64,000 nucleotides of DNA from Benincasa hispida. Its lineage: Eukaryota > Streptophyta > Magnoliopsida > Cucurbitales > Cucurbitaceae. Shown here one piece after another: positions 21,044 through 33,110 of the stretch (position 1 is its first letter; every line of letters begins with the position of its first letter). The notes under the pieces were generated by a model that saw nothing but the letters and a program-made list of their open reading frames with translations, was not told where the DNA came from and made no database searches. The position numbers and the translations under genes were made by a program. Where the stretch lies: positions 59,347,667-59,411,666 of the forward strand of contig NC_052353.1 of NCBI RefSeq assembly GCF_009727055.1. The letters are read 5' to 3'.

Positions 21044-21470
21044 TTCAGTCGATGGTTTTTCTGGGTCGGTGTGCTTTTGGCTCCCTCGCTGATATTGCTG
21101 CAGTTCGTTTATCACAGCATCTCCTTGTTTGCTAAACTCCCTTCTTTTTGCTGGCGATTTCATCGCACCTTCGTTTGGAAGGAGGGACGAATAGGGAGAT
21201 ACAGCAATCGGAACTGGTGGGTTTGTCTTGCAATGGAGAGCCACGTGAATACGATGTATCTGGATGGATCAGGAAGTGGTTCTTCACGATCTTCCCTGGC
21301 GCGTGCGCAAACTATGGAGGGTAAATTCGTCCACTTCGACATTTTATCTTGTATGTCTCCCCTGTATCCAGGTTTGGATGGGACCTCCCTGTCACCGACT
21401 CTCCCGAATCAGACCTTTGAAGCTTGAAACGAAATAATTGTTTTGAATTTTATAGTTTTTATTTATGATT
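21044..21470 (-). promoter_or_regulatory. MAX2 5' leader and proximal promoter region
   Basis: The frame stays open upstream of the chosen start to 21244 without stops, including the in-frame ATG at 21163. The composition (more GC than the flanks) suggests a transcribed leader. I cannot place the transcription start or a TATA box with confidence. Confidence 0.4.
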
Positions 21471-21475
21471 TTTTC

Positions 21476-21546
21476 TCCTCCTCTTCTTCTTCTTCTTCTT
21501 CCTCCTCCTCTTCTTTTTATTTTTATTATTTTTATTATTTTTATTT
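21476..21546 (-). repeat. GAA/GGA tract upstream of MAX2
   Basis: On the minus strand this is a run of GGA and GAA triplets followed by an (A/T)-rich AAAAAT repeat. Purine-rich GA tracts are common in plant 5' leaders and core promoters, and this one lies about 430 bases upstream of the MAX2 start. A regulatory role is an inference. Confidence 0.55.
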
Positions 21547-21659
21547 TGTGGAAATAACTTAATCTTACTGAGGAGTTACTTGTAAGTTTTGCGACATCCG
21601 ACATTTTAATTAACTTATGGGTTATGCTTGTGTAAAGTTCTTTGCATAGTTCCATTATC

Positions 21660-22254
21660 TTGAATTTCTTTTTTCTTTGAGAGTTAATATCTTAGCTTGA
21701 AAACAGATCTTTTAGTTCCCAATCAATTAGTCAATTTTGAATTATGCCTGTTGCTGTAAACTCTCCATCAACTGTAACTTAAATTCCATGATCCTTTACA
21801 GTCAGGATCGCCCACTTTCATACAATTCCCACCTTTTGTTTTTGTTAGTGCCCAAACTTATAGCTTTTGAGGAAAAAGTCACTCACTCTTCCTTGAAAAA
21901 CGTTACTTACAAAATTTGATACTGCACTTCAATTTCTCATTCTATTCCTTGCCAGGAACTTTGAATCCTACAGTTGCTTCCAACTACCACTTTTGAATTT
22001 GATACCCATTTTTTTCATTCCTTTTTACTACTTGATTTCATTTGAAACACCAGGTTGGGGCCCGTTTCCTCAATCATGATGGTTGCAAAATCGCTATTGC
22101 CTTCTAGGATTTGGATTGTTCTACTGCCATTGGCCAATTGTATGGAACAGGCAACAGGGAGCAAGCATCTGATATAGAAGTAGCAAGTTCTGCAACTTGG
22201 TAATATCTCAAGTCCAAACTTACTGTTCACTTGAAACTTATGGTGCAATTAGCT
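21660..22254. other. Spacer upstream of MAX2, no gene seen
   Basis: Mixed-composition DNA with short frames on both strands and no recognisable protein. It may hold distal promoter elements of MAX2. Confidence 0.4.
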
Positions 22255-22625
22255 TTGATTAAAGTATCGAAAATACCCTTGAACTATGTAGTTCGTTTAA
22301 TTATATCCTGAATTTGAAAAGTTTCATTTTGACCTTGAAGATTGAAGTTTTTTAAACTATGGAAAGCTTTTGTCGTTAAATTTAAAAGTTTGTGTCTTGC
22401 TTAATGAACATTTTAACACATGATTGTAAATTTGAGGGGTGAAGGACTGCAGGAAGATGACAATATGAGTTTATGTGTTAACATAAACCTATGCAAAATT
22501 TTCATTAAAAAACTGCAAGCTTTGTTTTGAATCAAACTTTAAAATTGAAAGGTAACGTAAAATGAAACTTTTAAAAATTCGGGTATATCAAAATCAATCT
22601 CTTAAATTAAGGATATTTTTTATTT
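22255..22625. mobile_element. MITE-like element with imperfect long inverted repeats
   Basis: The left arm (about 22258-22330, including TGAATTTGAAAAGTTTCATTTTGAC) is the imperfect inverse of the right arm (about 22555-22622). The inner part is also inversely related, with ATGAACATTTTAACACA against TTATGTGTTAACATAAACC. It has no coding. The overall plan fits a non-autonomous DNA transposon; I could not define a target duplication. Confidence 0.45.
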
Positions 22626-23957
22626 TGATAAAAGAAATATTTTATTGATAAATGAAAACAGGGAAAAACTCTAGAAAAAGATTACATCAAGGAACGTCAA
22701 TTACCGACTAAATAGGATAAGCTAAAATGACTAGAAGGTCCTAATTTTCACTACTTAGAAGCCATATAATTCTGCTATCAGAAACTCTGGAAATTTCCAA
22801 TATTAATTTACTCCGTACGTGTTGGTCAGCCAAGGACAGGAGCAGAGCACAGGAGCCATCTGCTGATAGTAAGTCATTTGGATTTTTCTTCTCGTTCCTT
22901 CATGAGCGTCCGTTTCCCATTCTTTTACTGTTTTGACTTTCAAGTAGAGTCTTGTTAGGTTTAAAGTTTGAATCTACAAACTCAGGCAAGACATGTTTGG
23001 AAGCATGAGTTGCTATGCCCCTAAATTAGCGGGAAATTGATGTCTATGCATAAAATGTGGTAATAAAAAAATATATTCATGAAAAATTAAAGTGTTAGAG
23101 ATATATATAATACTACTAAGATGTCCTTGGAGGAGTTGAACATGCCAACTTGAGGTTATATTGTATAGTCAACCAAAACGAATTAAAATTGTCTTTTATT
23201 TTGAACATGTTTATAGTATTTCAAAAGTTGTAATACTATTTTGACTTTTCATAAACATTTAAAAACTACTCCTAAGTTATTATTATAATGTTTGATGAGA
23301 ATTGGGATTTAAAACAGTGTGATAATGGCTTAGAATTAAAATTCGCTTCACGATTTCAGATCATTATTATATCCATTCGAAATCCCAATTTCTATTCACT
23401 ATTTTAATTTTTAACATAGTTTTACTCTAATAGTAATTTTGAAATATTTACAAAAGGTCAAGAGTAATATTGTATTTTTTGAAAGAATAAAGGAATAGAG
23501 ATATTTTTTAAACAAATGAGTAAAAGGTATTTCCATAGTTTAGCCAAAGAAAGGAAAATTGATTAGTTTCCAATACAGTAAATTATTCAAATTTCAGAAC
23601 TTTTGCAGTCAAATAATTCTTCCCCTTGTCAGTATTGAGCCAGTTTATTTACATTTTGTTTCATTTCATAGACATTGCTACCATATTATTTTACCTATAA
23701 AATAACATTAAGATTTTAAAATATAGGTGGATGAGATGCAATTTGAATCCATAATTTTTTTACTTCATCTCTTGACCCGCAATGGATGCACTCTTAAATT
23801 TCTCATTGATTGATTGATTTCTCGACAACGAACACATTCTCTATTTGTCACCTCTATTCATCTCTCCCCCCCTCCCCCACCATTTCTTCTACATTGCCTA
23901 TGTTCCATCTGGTATCACGAACAAGTCAAAATTGGGTGGATTTTCCTAAAAAAAGGT

Positions 23958-23988
<31 letters not shown>

Positions 23989-25740
23989 TCGTAATTGTTC
24001 CTGTACTAAAAATCAATAAATTGTTTACACTTGTTGAAAAAGTAGGATATAAATAGCTAGAGGACAAACTCAAGCAGCAACTTTGCTTGTCTGGTTAGCA
24101 GAAAATTGTTGATAACCTGCATACGTAGTGAAACATTGAACTATTTAAAAATTTACAGTTGTTGGTGAAACTTTATAAGATTAGTATTGGGTCGACATGA
24201 ATATGATACTAGGACACAATCATCAATTTATCTTTAACTATGCATTTTGTTTGACGTACGGACCTATGTTAATATCTGTATGTATGTCCGATGGATTGCA
24301 TAGTATAAAAATCATGGACTAAAAAGGTGCTTTGCTGCCGCAATGCTTTTGGCCTGGGAGGAGCGGAGCATCTAAAGTAGTTCTCTTTATAAAGCATCTT
24401 TAACAGGTTATAGTGAATTCCATACTCATCCATAACAGGGAAAAGTTATTTGAATGATTGGCTTTTAGTGTGTAGACTAAATTGGGACTGTCATTCGAAT
24501 AAATTTCATGTTGGGTGGTCATTGCTGGATTCTTAATATTATTTTATGTTATCCAACTGATCATATGTGGTATATGTTTGTGATTTGTGGGCATCCTTAT
24601 TGCTTCGAAAATTGACTGCTTAAGTTGGTTTTGTGCTTCTCCAGATAAAGGTGTGGGCCTTGCATATCTTTCTGCGGATTAGATTATCCTTTTTATGTTG
24701 GTAAGCTTGCCCCTACGATTGATATTTTCTTTTTTAATGTAAAAATTACATCTTGAGCAGTGACTCATCCCTATTAAAACAGCACTGTAAGTGACGCATG
24801 ACCACTTCCTCCTTTGTGAAAACATAGTTGTTTCTTTTTGTATATTTACTTCAGATGAAACTTTCTCTACTTCATTCATTGAAAAGTGCATTTATTTATG
24901 CTTGATGTTCTCAGCAGTTTTTGGGTGAATTTATTATTTAACTTGAACCAACAAGTTAATTATTTTTCAATGATTTAGTCAATATTTATTTGCAAAAATT
25001 GTTATTAATAATAAGATCAGTCTGGAAAGTGGAAAGTAGGCCTTTTTTGTTCCCCTTCTTTTTGTCAACGTTTAATGAGATAGGGTAGGACATGATTATA
25101 CACACATACACGGGGGGGAGTCCCACTGGTTCTAAGTTCTAAGTTCTAACACTTCCCTCAATTGGCTCTGTGATTTTGTCTGGCATTGAAAATTCAGTCT
25201 CCATCTTGCTTGATGTACCCAACTTGGTGTTATTTACACAGTTCAGCTCGAGTCGTGGTCTAATGATGTCATTATCAAGTGAATTGTTTTTATGAAGATC
25301 CTGGAAATTTAATGATGATTAAATTTGAATATATGGAGTTTTAACATATTCATTATTACATGATTTTGTGTCATTTCCAGAATGGAATATAGAGTTTTTG
25401 TTTCCCCTCAAACGTAATGACTAATGGTAAACAGTATAATGACTTTTTGGTATTACTTTGGTTCCTGTACTTCTGTTTTGATCCAACCTTTGAAAATGAC
25501 CATCGTGGTCTTTCATTTTAAAGAGATCAAGATAACTTTTTAGAAGTTCAATAACCAAAAAAATATATAATTCAAAATGAAAATTTTTAAAATATATTAA
25601 AATGAAACATAATGGGAAGTACATGATTAAAAATTGTATTTATAATTTTCTTTCTCTACTTGATGCTCTTCACCTTCACTTCCTAGAGTTGGAGATTTGA
25701 CCACTGATTGACGTCGCTGCCCTTTGCCGTCAAAGAATGT
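22626..25740. other. AT-rich intergenic DNA, no gene seen
   Basis: I find no conserved domain in any frame. A (TA)n microsatellite runs near 23957-23986. A CCCCCCTCCCCC-like run near 23868 and a GGGGGGGAG run near 25110 are simple sequence. Confidence 0.45.
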
Positions 25741-25783
25741 GCCAGATTATTATACGGTTTTCACCTTTTGAAGTAACCAGATT

Positions 25784-25850
25784 ATTATAGTTAAAGCAGA
25801 GTCTGTTGTACAGTTCATTATACTTATCCACTCTGCTTTAACTATATAAT
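25784..25850. repeat. Inverted repeat able to form a 19-bp hairpin
   Basis: ATTATAGTTAAAGCAGAGT at 25784-25802 pairs with ACTCTGCTTTAACTATATAAT at 25830-25850, with a 27-base loop and a two-base bulge. It could be the core of a small MITE or a hairpin RNA; nothing shows transcription. Confidence 0.6.
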
Positions 25851-26762
25851 AAATCATCTTGTGACACGTATGGCCCAATGAATGGGGCAGAAATATAATA
25901 GAAAAATGACATTCATTCATTCGCTTGAATGGGTAGTTGGAACTCGGAAGAAATTTTTGCAACCTTATCCTGAGGAGCGCGAGATTCTATTAGGATTAGG
26001 TTCTTGGTATTGTTTGGGACCCTACTGTATATAGATTGGTATAGAATTGGTGTGGATTTGGGATTTTGGAGGTGGTAGAATAGAATAGAAAGATTGTATA
26101 TTCTTGTAAAACGACACATGTTTATCCGTTGGCAAATTGGGATGGACGACAGAAACGAAGTGTCGCCATCAAGTATTCCCAAAGGTCGTTTTGTTTTCTA
26201 ATATCTCAATTCTGAAAGGCCAATTATTAAGTGCAGTCTAAGCGCCACTGTACGGTATTTTAGGTATACTTGTCTAATGTCCAAGGCTAATTATAGTCCC
26301 ATGTTCAATTCATCTCCAACCATCCTATATTTAAGTCTAATAAGGTATTTTTTATTTCATGTTGTTTTTCATATGAGTGACTGTTTGTTAGTTTTGATAT
26401 ACAAGTTAGAAATATTAGAAATTACTTAGATTTTACTATAGAAGAAATCCACTAATCAAATCTCCGATATAATGTATTAGTGTACTCTTTGCCATCAAAG
26501 TTTTCTTACAAATGTCAATCTTCAATGCATTCTTTAATGATTGTTTTCAATGCTTTTTCTCATACATTTATAAAACTATTTCCCCTCGAAACGTGAGTGG
26601 ATGCTACACATATACCGATGCTGTTCACGACTTTCAATTTTTACATGACTGACTTGTTCGTCGGATTAGAACAAGTGTTGTACAATCACCTATCCTGTAC
26701 TTGAAAGTTTGAGTGTGACACATGACTGCCCTTATATGCCATACAATTCTCTTTATTGCATA
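25851..26762. other. AT-rich intergenic DNA, no gene seen
   Basis: Short frames on both strands have no recognisable content. No repeat boundaries are evident. Confidence 0.4.
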
Positions 26763-27580
26763 GGTTTAAATCCTATCTTGATTATTGAATTTTGAATCTT
26801 ATTTTATTTTGGTTCCCAAACTTTAAAGAAAATGTTCAAATCTTTAAACTTTTGAAAATGTTTATTTTGGTCCTTGATGTTAAGATTCTCTTAACTCTAT
26901 CACGGACATGTGAGGTGACTTGTATTTTGGATGAATAGCCTCTTGCTGGCTTGATTAGGATGTATAAGTTGGTCAACTTTATGCTAAAAATTTTATGGTT
27001 ATAATTTCTTGTCATTTATGTTGGGCGATTTCTATTATACAATCTAAAAAAGATTTGATTCAATGTTTGAACTTCGATGAAAATGTTTCAGCAAAGGCAA
27101 TAATGAAAACTTTTTAACTAAAGAATACAACATCCCATGATAATGTAAAATAAACTAAAACAATGCGACTAAATTAAAATAGTCCACAAAAAATAAACTC
27201 TAAAAAATTTCAAATAGATGTTACCATAAAGAATAAGACAAACTGGGAGGAAAAGAAACAAAAAGTATCTCAATGAATCATAGAAATATCCTAAACTTAA
27301 GGAAAAACACTTCAAAATATGTTTAAGGATGAAATTACATTTAGTATATGTGTTGAGCAAAATGAATGTTGGGTAAAAATCTTGAACTCAAAATGACATT
27401 AGAGTTTTTTTACAAAAAATCGCTTGACCACCTTATTCAAAATTGAAATCTTAGACTTTTAGTGTGCCTAATTTATTTGGCAACTTAACCATCTAAAAAT
27501 ATAAGCTACCTCTCCATTTAATTAATAGGAACTAAAATAGAACAACACTTAAAGTTCAAGATCATGATAGGATTAAAACC
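26763..27580. mobile_element. Non-coding element with long imperfect inverted ends
   Basis: GGTTTAAATCCTATCTTGAT at the left end and the inverse of ATCATGATAGGATTAAAACC at the right end match over the first 18 or so bases and continue imperfectly for about 60. The interior is AT-rich and non-coding. This suggests an old MITE or foldback element. No target duplication was found. Confidence 0.4.
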
Positions 27581-27837
27581 TAAAAAATAATAATAATTTG
27601 AAATTTTTAGAAAAAAAATGTCACAGAAATTTGTATTGAATATGATTGGATTGCACAAAATCTTGTGTAGCGACAACACCTAAATATTTTTTTTTATTGT
27701 GATATGATTTTCTTGCTCCCAAGTCCCTACTACCACTTCTTCTTGCCTTGCATACCATATCGATGGGCCCAAATAAAGTTTCTTCTATGCTTGGGTCAAA
27801 ATTAGAGATATTAAAAAAGTTCCATGACGAAAAAATA

Positions 27838-28232
27838 TCAATTCAACCTAAACCATGGTTATAAACTCAATTGGATTGATTTGGTTCATGGATTCACATA
27901 ATATAATCCAAATCAACTCGAATTTATTATTAACTTAAAAATATATTTTTTTTGTTAATTATAATACAATTATTTATACATATATTGATTTTAATTTTAT
28001 TTAATTTCATTATTTTTTTAATAATTTATTCTCCAACAACTCTTAAAAATAATTTATTAACACTTTGAAAAGAAAATTTTAATTATATAAGTTGAAATTG
28101 AGTTGTTAATCTTAATTCAATATATGAAAATAATTAAATTAGATTTTACCTATTTACATTTTACTTTTTTTTAGAACAAAATTTTAAATAAATGACCTGA
28201 GTAACCCGAATCGACCCAACCCAACCATGAAC
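27838..28232 (-). mobile_element. Partial inverted copy of the 36977-37572 element
   Basis: Read on the minus strand, this matches the 37100-37400 part of the 596-bp element. Shared blocks include the CGGGTCATTTATTTAAAATTTTGTTCT block, the TATTTTCATATATTGAATTAAGA block and the TCAATATATGTATAAATAATTG block. Its end at 28232 reads CCAACCCAACCATGAAC, the inverse of the family terminus. The outer end is degraded. Confidence 0.6.
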
Positions 28233-28470
28233 TCTCTTTTCAATCATTTTCTCCATTCATTCACACATATCATTTTTTTTTTTTTGCTTCTTTGTCCCAT
28301 TATCTTCTTGATCTTCTTTCACATCGTATGATTTTTGCTCTTTTTTTAGACCACTTACAGATATTTCAGATGTAGAGACAGATCCAAAGCCATTTGATCG
28401 AGATCGAGTAGTTATTCAGATCCATTTGGGAATCTTTAGAATTGTCACTGCTTAGCTTTCAATTTTTCCT
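28233..28470. other. Spacer, no gene seen
   Basis: T-rich with a 14-base T run near 28271. No recognisable coding or repeat boundary. Confidence 0.35.
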
Positions 28471-28709
28471 CTAACCATTAAATGAAAGTTGAATAAACCG
28501 TCCTCCTCTCTTTGAAACAAGGGACATTTCTGGTTCTATAAGTGCTTGAAACAATTTAGTCTTCTCCATATTATGAGAGTAGGTTTCCTCTTCTCCTGGT
28601 GTAAGCAAAGAACGCACAACAACCTTAAATGTATTTAAAGCAAGTCCACTAGAATGTGGGAAATTCAAAAGGATGACAACTATCTTATTCGATCATGAAC
28701 GAGAGGGTC
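28471..28709 (-). pseudogene. Unidentified exon-like open frame
   Basis: About 75 codons stay open on the minus strand with protein-like composition. Readable parts are FPHSSGLALNTFKVVVRSLL, TPGEEETYSHNMEKTKLFQA and LIEPEMSLVSKRGGRFIQLS, with a stop right after LSFNG. There is no ATG at the natural left edge, and the end AATG/GTTAGA could be a splice donor. It looks like one exon of a host gene captured or left behind, but I cannot name the family. The surroundings are AT-rich and non-coding. Confidence 0.3.
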
Positions 28710-29732
28710 TAAAAAAGATTCCATCTTTATTTGAAGAGAGAGTAGGAACATATATAACCTTGGCTTGGTTCATTTTTTTAATAAGGATCCCGAATAATTG
28801 GGTTGGATCTAAAAGATCATTCAACTCTACCCAACCCAACCCACGAATACCCTAAGTCAAAACACCATTAATTATGTTATTTTTATTAAATAGTGATCAT
28901 AAAATGCAATTTATAATTTCTCAAGAGTTAAATTATAGCATTCATGCATCATTTATATAAATATTCACGTGCACACACGTGTATATACATACATACATAC
29001 ATATATAGAAGGAGGAGCTATACTCAAGTTGACGATTCTTAATATTACTGATTAGATCTTTTTCCACGATGATTGGTTTAATATATGGAAAGTTTTTAAG
29101 GATGCATTTTAATGATATTTTAATCAATCCTTTCAATGTTGAAATAATGTAGTTGAGATGAACCCATTGAAAATGGAGGAGAATATGACTGACTATATTC
29201 TCAAATAAAAATACTTAGATGCATTTTTAATTGTACTTATTTTTGTACACTTGATCTTAGTCAAAATGCTGAGAAAGGTATTTCTTCTTATTTCGTTTTT
29301 TAAATATTTTAATTATGTTTTTGATATGATGAGAGTAGAATGCAAAAAGATTTTTGTATTTTGTGATGCACCCAAATATTGCTCATTCTCAAAACGATGA
29401 TAATAATAGTAATATTTATTAGACTGATAATAATAATAATAGTTTTAGAAATTTGTGCTGGTTTATTCACAATTTGTTACTACATATTTCATCTTTCTTA
29501 ATTAATTATATTGAATCTTTAATCAATGAAAATTTGGCCTATTTTTTAACACTTCTAAAAGGTAATAACAAAACAAGTAAATTAATAGGTGAAAGTAATA
29601 TTATAAGCTTAATTTCAAAATTCAATTGGTTATCAAATTGGGTCTAACTTATTAGTTTATAAACTTTCAAACTTGTATATACTTTGTGTTTGAACTTTAA
29701 AGTATCTTGATAAATCTAAAACCTTTAGGAGG
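28710..29732. other. AT-rich intergenic DNA, no gene seen
   Basis: It contains a short (CATA)n run near 28986-29003 and AAT/TAA triplet runs near 29398-29440. Short frames carry no recognisable domain. Confidence 0.4.
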
Positions 29733-29849
29733 TGTTTGGCTCACCAACATGAGTTGAGTTGAGTCGGTATAATATATCAGCTCAATGTTTGGTCCACCAA
29801 CTTTAATTGTTGGTGGAGCCTAGTTGGTATCTTTTACCAACTCACCCTA
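29733..29849 (+). mobile_element. Left part of a split MITE-like element
   Basis: AGGAGGTGTTTGGCTCACCAAC is the kind of start I associate with plant hAT-type MITEs. Inside is a hairpin, GGTCCACCAAC (29791-29801) against GTTGGTGGAGCC (29809-29820). The element is interrupted at 29850 and appears to continue at 32413. Confidence 0.45.
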
Positions 29850-32412
29850 TGTAAACCCCTAATCTTGTTTTACTAGCTAATTATGTTTAAGTCCTCTTAA
29901 CTATGTATTTAAGCTCTTGTAATATGTATTTATGATGTTGTGTTAGTAACAATGTATGGAAGGCTTAATGTATATGTATGTAAGATTGAATGAGGAAAAA
30001 AAAATGCTAAGTATAGAATGTCAAGCTCTCAGGTGAAGTAGAAAGAAGTTAACACTTAGAGGAAAGTAGAAGATTTTATGCGTTGGAGCTATGACACGCT
30101 ATGCGGCTAGAAGTCCAAGAAGGGGACGTTATGGATAAAAATAGCTATGTGATATGTGGAAGGCCATTGAAGAGGTAAGATGGCTCTTGGATGAGAAGGA
30201 ATGGTCGAGGCTGGTATGGGGGAAGTATGCAACCAACCTTGTGTGCAAATGGTGAGGGCTAAGTTGGCAAATGAGGTGGTTGGGGACCAAAGCATTAAAG
30301 GGGTCATTCAGAGGATGCGACAATGAATAGAAGTATGTGATGGCCAGAAAGGACTTACGTGATCGCAAACCCTAATGCGATGAAGTTGAGCTGAAGAGTT
30401 CAACTTAATCAGTTAATAAATGAGCTACATGGCAGCCTTAGAAGCGTTGAATTGAGGATTAACATGCCAGGTGTCATTTAATTAAGATAAACCTACATGC
30501 AAGCCCAAGTATAAATAGTCCTTGCAAAGAAGAGAACGGTTTTGCCAAAAAAATTTCTTTACTTAAAGGAATTGTTGTTGCCATTTGAAAGCTTGGAAGG
30601 AAATGAAGAAGCTCTCAACAAGCTCGATAGATTAAGGAGATTTCTGTCCTATTCAGAAGAATTTAATACTCAAATTCTAAGATAAAGGAGTTAAGATGTT
30701 TATGGACAGATTCATTAAAGGAAATATAATTAGTTAATGGCTGGAACTAGAACTATGGAATCTAAAACATTGAAATCTAAAATGGTATTGTGGATGAATA
30801 AGCAGGCATCTGCACATGAGAACAAGCAAGCAGCTGATCAACCGATGATATGCGTTGATGCGTGTAAATATTAACAAAGTATTTACAACCGAGACACGTT
30901 GAGTGTGTCGTAGAGTGGACGCTCACTGCATAGGCTAAGAGAGGCATTCCTGTGCCTATCCAAGCACCATGAGTGAAGGATTGCCACCATTCAGCAAGTT
31001 GTAAGGTAAAATGGCTAAACGTAGATGATGTAATGAGATGGGTTAGGATGCGATAACCTTGGTCATGGTTCGATGAAATTACTAGTATGCGATGAAGTTA
31101 AGTTTATGTGTTAAGCTCAAAAGGAAGCTACTTATGCTGATAAGGGACCTTTCCTTATTTTAAGGCAGATATAGATAGGAGAGGCTTACAGACCCTTGGA
31201 TAAATAGCTTAAGATATTGAGTGACAAGTTTTGATAAATAGTTTATAATGATCAATGTTGCATATGATTTCCAACGTATAATCGATTCAACATGCAATTT
31301 TAAAACCATGATTTCTATGACGCATGCTTTACTCATCTGTTCGAAGCATGACCCATGTTTTCAAATAAATAGAATTTCATATGTGAGTTTAGCATGTGAT
31401 TTCAATAAATTTATGCCTATGACTTATACTTAATACTTACAAGGCACTATGCGATAACATAAATTTATGAAGTATGGTTAACTCACATGAGTATTCTATT
31501 ATTACATTTGTAATATGTTTTAAATGTTTAAATGCCTTGTATAAACCCTACTCTAATGTTGGTATTGAAGGCATGGTAAGGTACCCAAATTTCAGTTACA
31601 CTAGGGATCATCGACATCAAAGGTATGGTAAGGTAGTCAGGACCCAATCTATCTCCACGTGCACATATGACCCATATTATCGACATTGATGAGATCGAGC
31701 AAAAGAGCTCTCTTTCAACTAAGGTTATTAGGGATTGAGCAAAAGGACTCTCCCATATGTTCAGACAGAGGAATAAGGCTACTTTACGGGAATAATAATA
31801 AGCTTCAATTTAGGGTTTAATATATGATATGCTTTCATGTTTCCAATTTTAATTCTAAACCTTAGAAGTGATCATCTAATGTTTTATGAGAAGCCATGTC
31901 TATGTTATTCATGTTAAAATCTGTTTTATTTTAAATAGTCATTCACTGAGCATTTTAAGTTCGCACTTTTAAATGTTTTCTTTCTCTAGGTAGCGGTCGA
32001 CGTCCTGAAGCCGAGTAGATCTTCCAGTCAGTCACTATCATAATTCTTCAGTAATTTAAAGTTTAGGTGGTTCACTTGTCATGTTCTAAATCCTAATTTT
32101 GTCTGTATACATCTTGGGTTTTGGAGTAGAAATTTTGGAGTCAAAAGTTGTACTTATAAATGTCTGATCTCTGGATGACTGTAATAGAATGGATGCGAAT
32201 TTTCTGAAGTAGTATCTGTGTAGTTAAGTGATAGATGAGAGTATGTATATAATTACTATAAGATTTTCTTAACTGCTATCATGTCAAAACAGGTGCTAGA
32301 AATACAGGTTCATTATTACAAGTTGGATAGTAATTGTCATAAGAGGGTTGTCAACTGCTGTCTTCACACCCCTTTCTCAGGTTAAGAGGGCAATTTTGGA
32401 GGGGGTGTGATA
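29850..32412 (+). mobile_element. Solo-LTR-like insertion (same family as 2040-5673)
   Basis: A 2563-base insertion starting TGTAAACCCC and ending GGGTGTGATA, flanked by CCCTA at 29845-29849 and 32413-32417. The right end (AGGTTAAGAGGGCAATTTTGG, then the GGGGGTGTGATA end) is the forward version of the left end of the 2040-5673 element, and CACTGAGCATTTTAAG near 31946 also has a counterpart there. No Gag or Pol is readable. The 5-bp duplications point to a retroelement LTR left by recombination, or to a non-autonomous derivative. Confidence 0.65.
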
Positions 32413-33110
32413 CCCTAACTCTCCCTTCTTCTAGTGTTTTTAATGGTTCCACCCATCAGCTGCTGTTGGTGACTATCGCCGTCACACTCCGAAAATTAAC
32501 TCTGAATTCCAAAACTATCTCCAATGACAACTCTACTGACCAACTCTAGGCTTCGACAACCTTTGTGTGACCAACTCCGACAACCAATTCTGGGCTCTGA
32601 TAACCACCTCCGATGACAACTCTGACGACCACCTTCGCGAAACCAACTCTAACGACCAATGTTAGGCGCCGAAAACCACCTTCGACAACAAAATCCAATG
32701 ACCAACTCCAACAACAAACTCCACGAAAATCACCTTCGACAATCAACTTTGATGATCACCTTTGAGCGAGCAACTCCGAAGACTAACTCGGGACTTCAAC
32801 AAGCACCTCCAACAACAAACTCTGGCAACCAACTCTAATGCCACTTTCCTGCGACCAACTTCGGTCTCAATAACCACCTCCAACTGCAAAACTCTAGTGA
32901 AAATCATCTTTGATGATCAACTTTGATGATCACCTTCGCGCAGCCAACTTCGGGCTCTGAAAATCACCTTTGACGACTCCGACTACCAACTCTAATACCC
33001 CTTTTATGCGACTAACTTCAGGCTCCAATAACTACCTCCAACTACAAATTCCAACAAAATTCATCTTCTATAATCAACTTTGACAACCATTTGTGACTAT
33101 TATAAGACTG
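32413..33110. repeat. Degenerate minisatellite, right part of split element
   Basis: From about 32480, short units of the type CCAACTCCGACAACCAACTC, mixed with CACCTTCGACGA and GGGCTCTGAAAA words, repeat irregularly for about 600 bases. Joined to 29733-29849 without the insertion, the sequence runs on through one CCCTA. A protein-like frame on the minus strand (32546-32746) is only the translation of these repeats. Confidence 0.6.

Noticed and set aside
21044..21244. A 782-residue version of MAX2 starting at 21244
   Set aside because: The first codon there is GTG, not ATG, and the conserved family start is at 21043; only the ATG at 21163 remains as an alternative.
19441..21427. Frames on both strands overlapping MAX2
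   Set aside because: They are shadows of the 715-codon coding frame; none shows a domain.
23810..24056. Two overlapping frames ending in Tyr-Ile repeats
   Set aside because: The repeats come from the (TA)n microsatellite; no coding support.
32546..32746. Val/Gly-rich 66-codon frame resembling a repeat protein
   Set aside because: It is simply the translation of the degenerate minisatellite on the minus strand.
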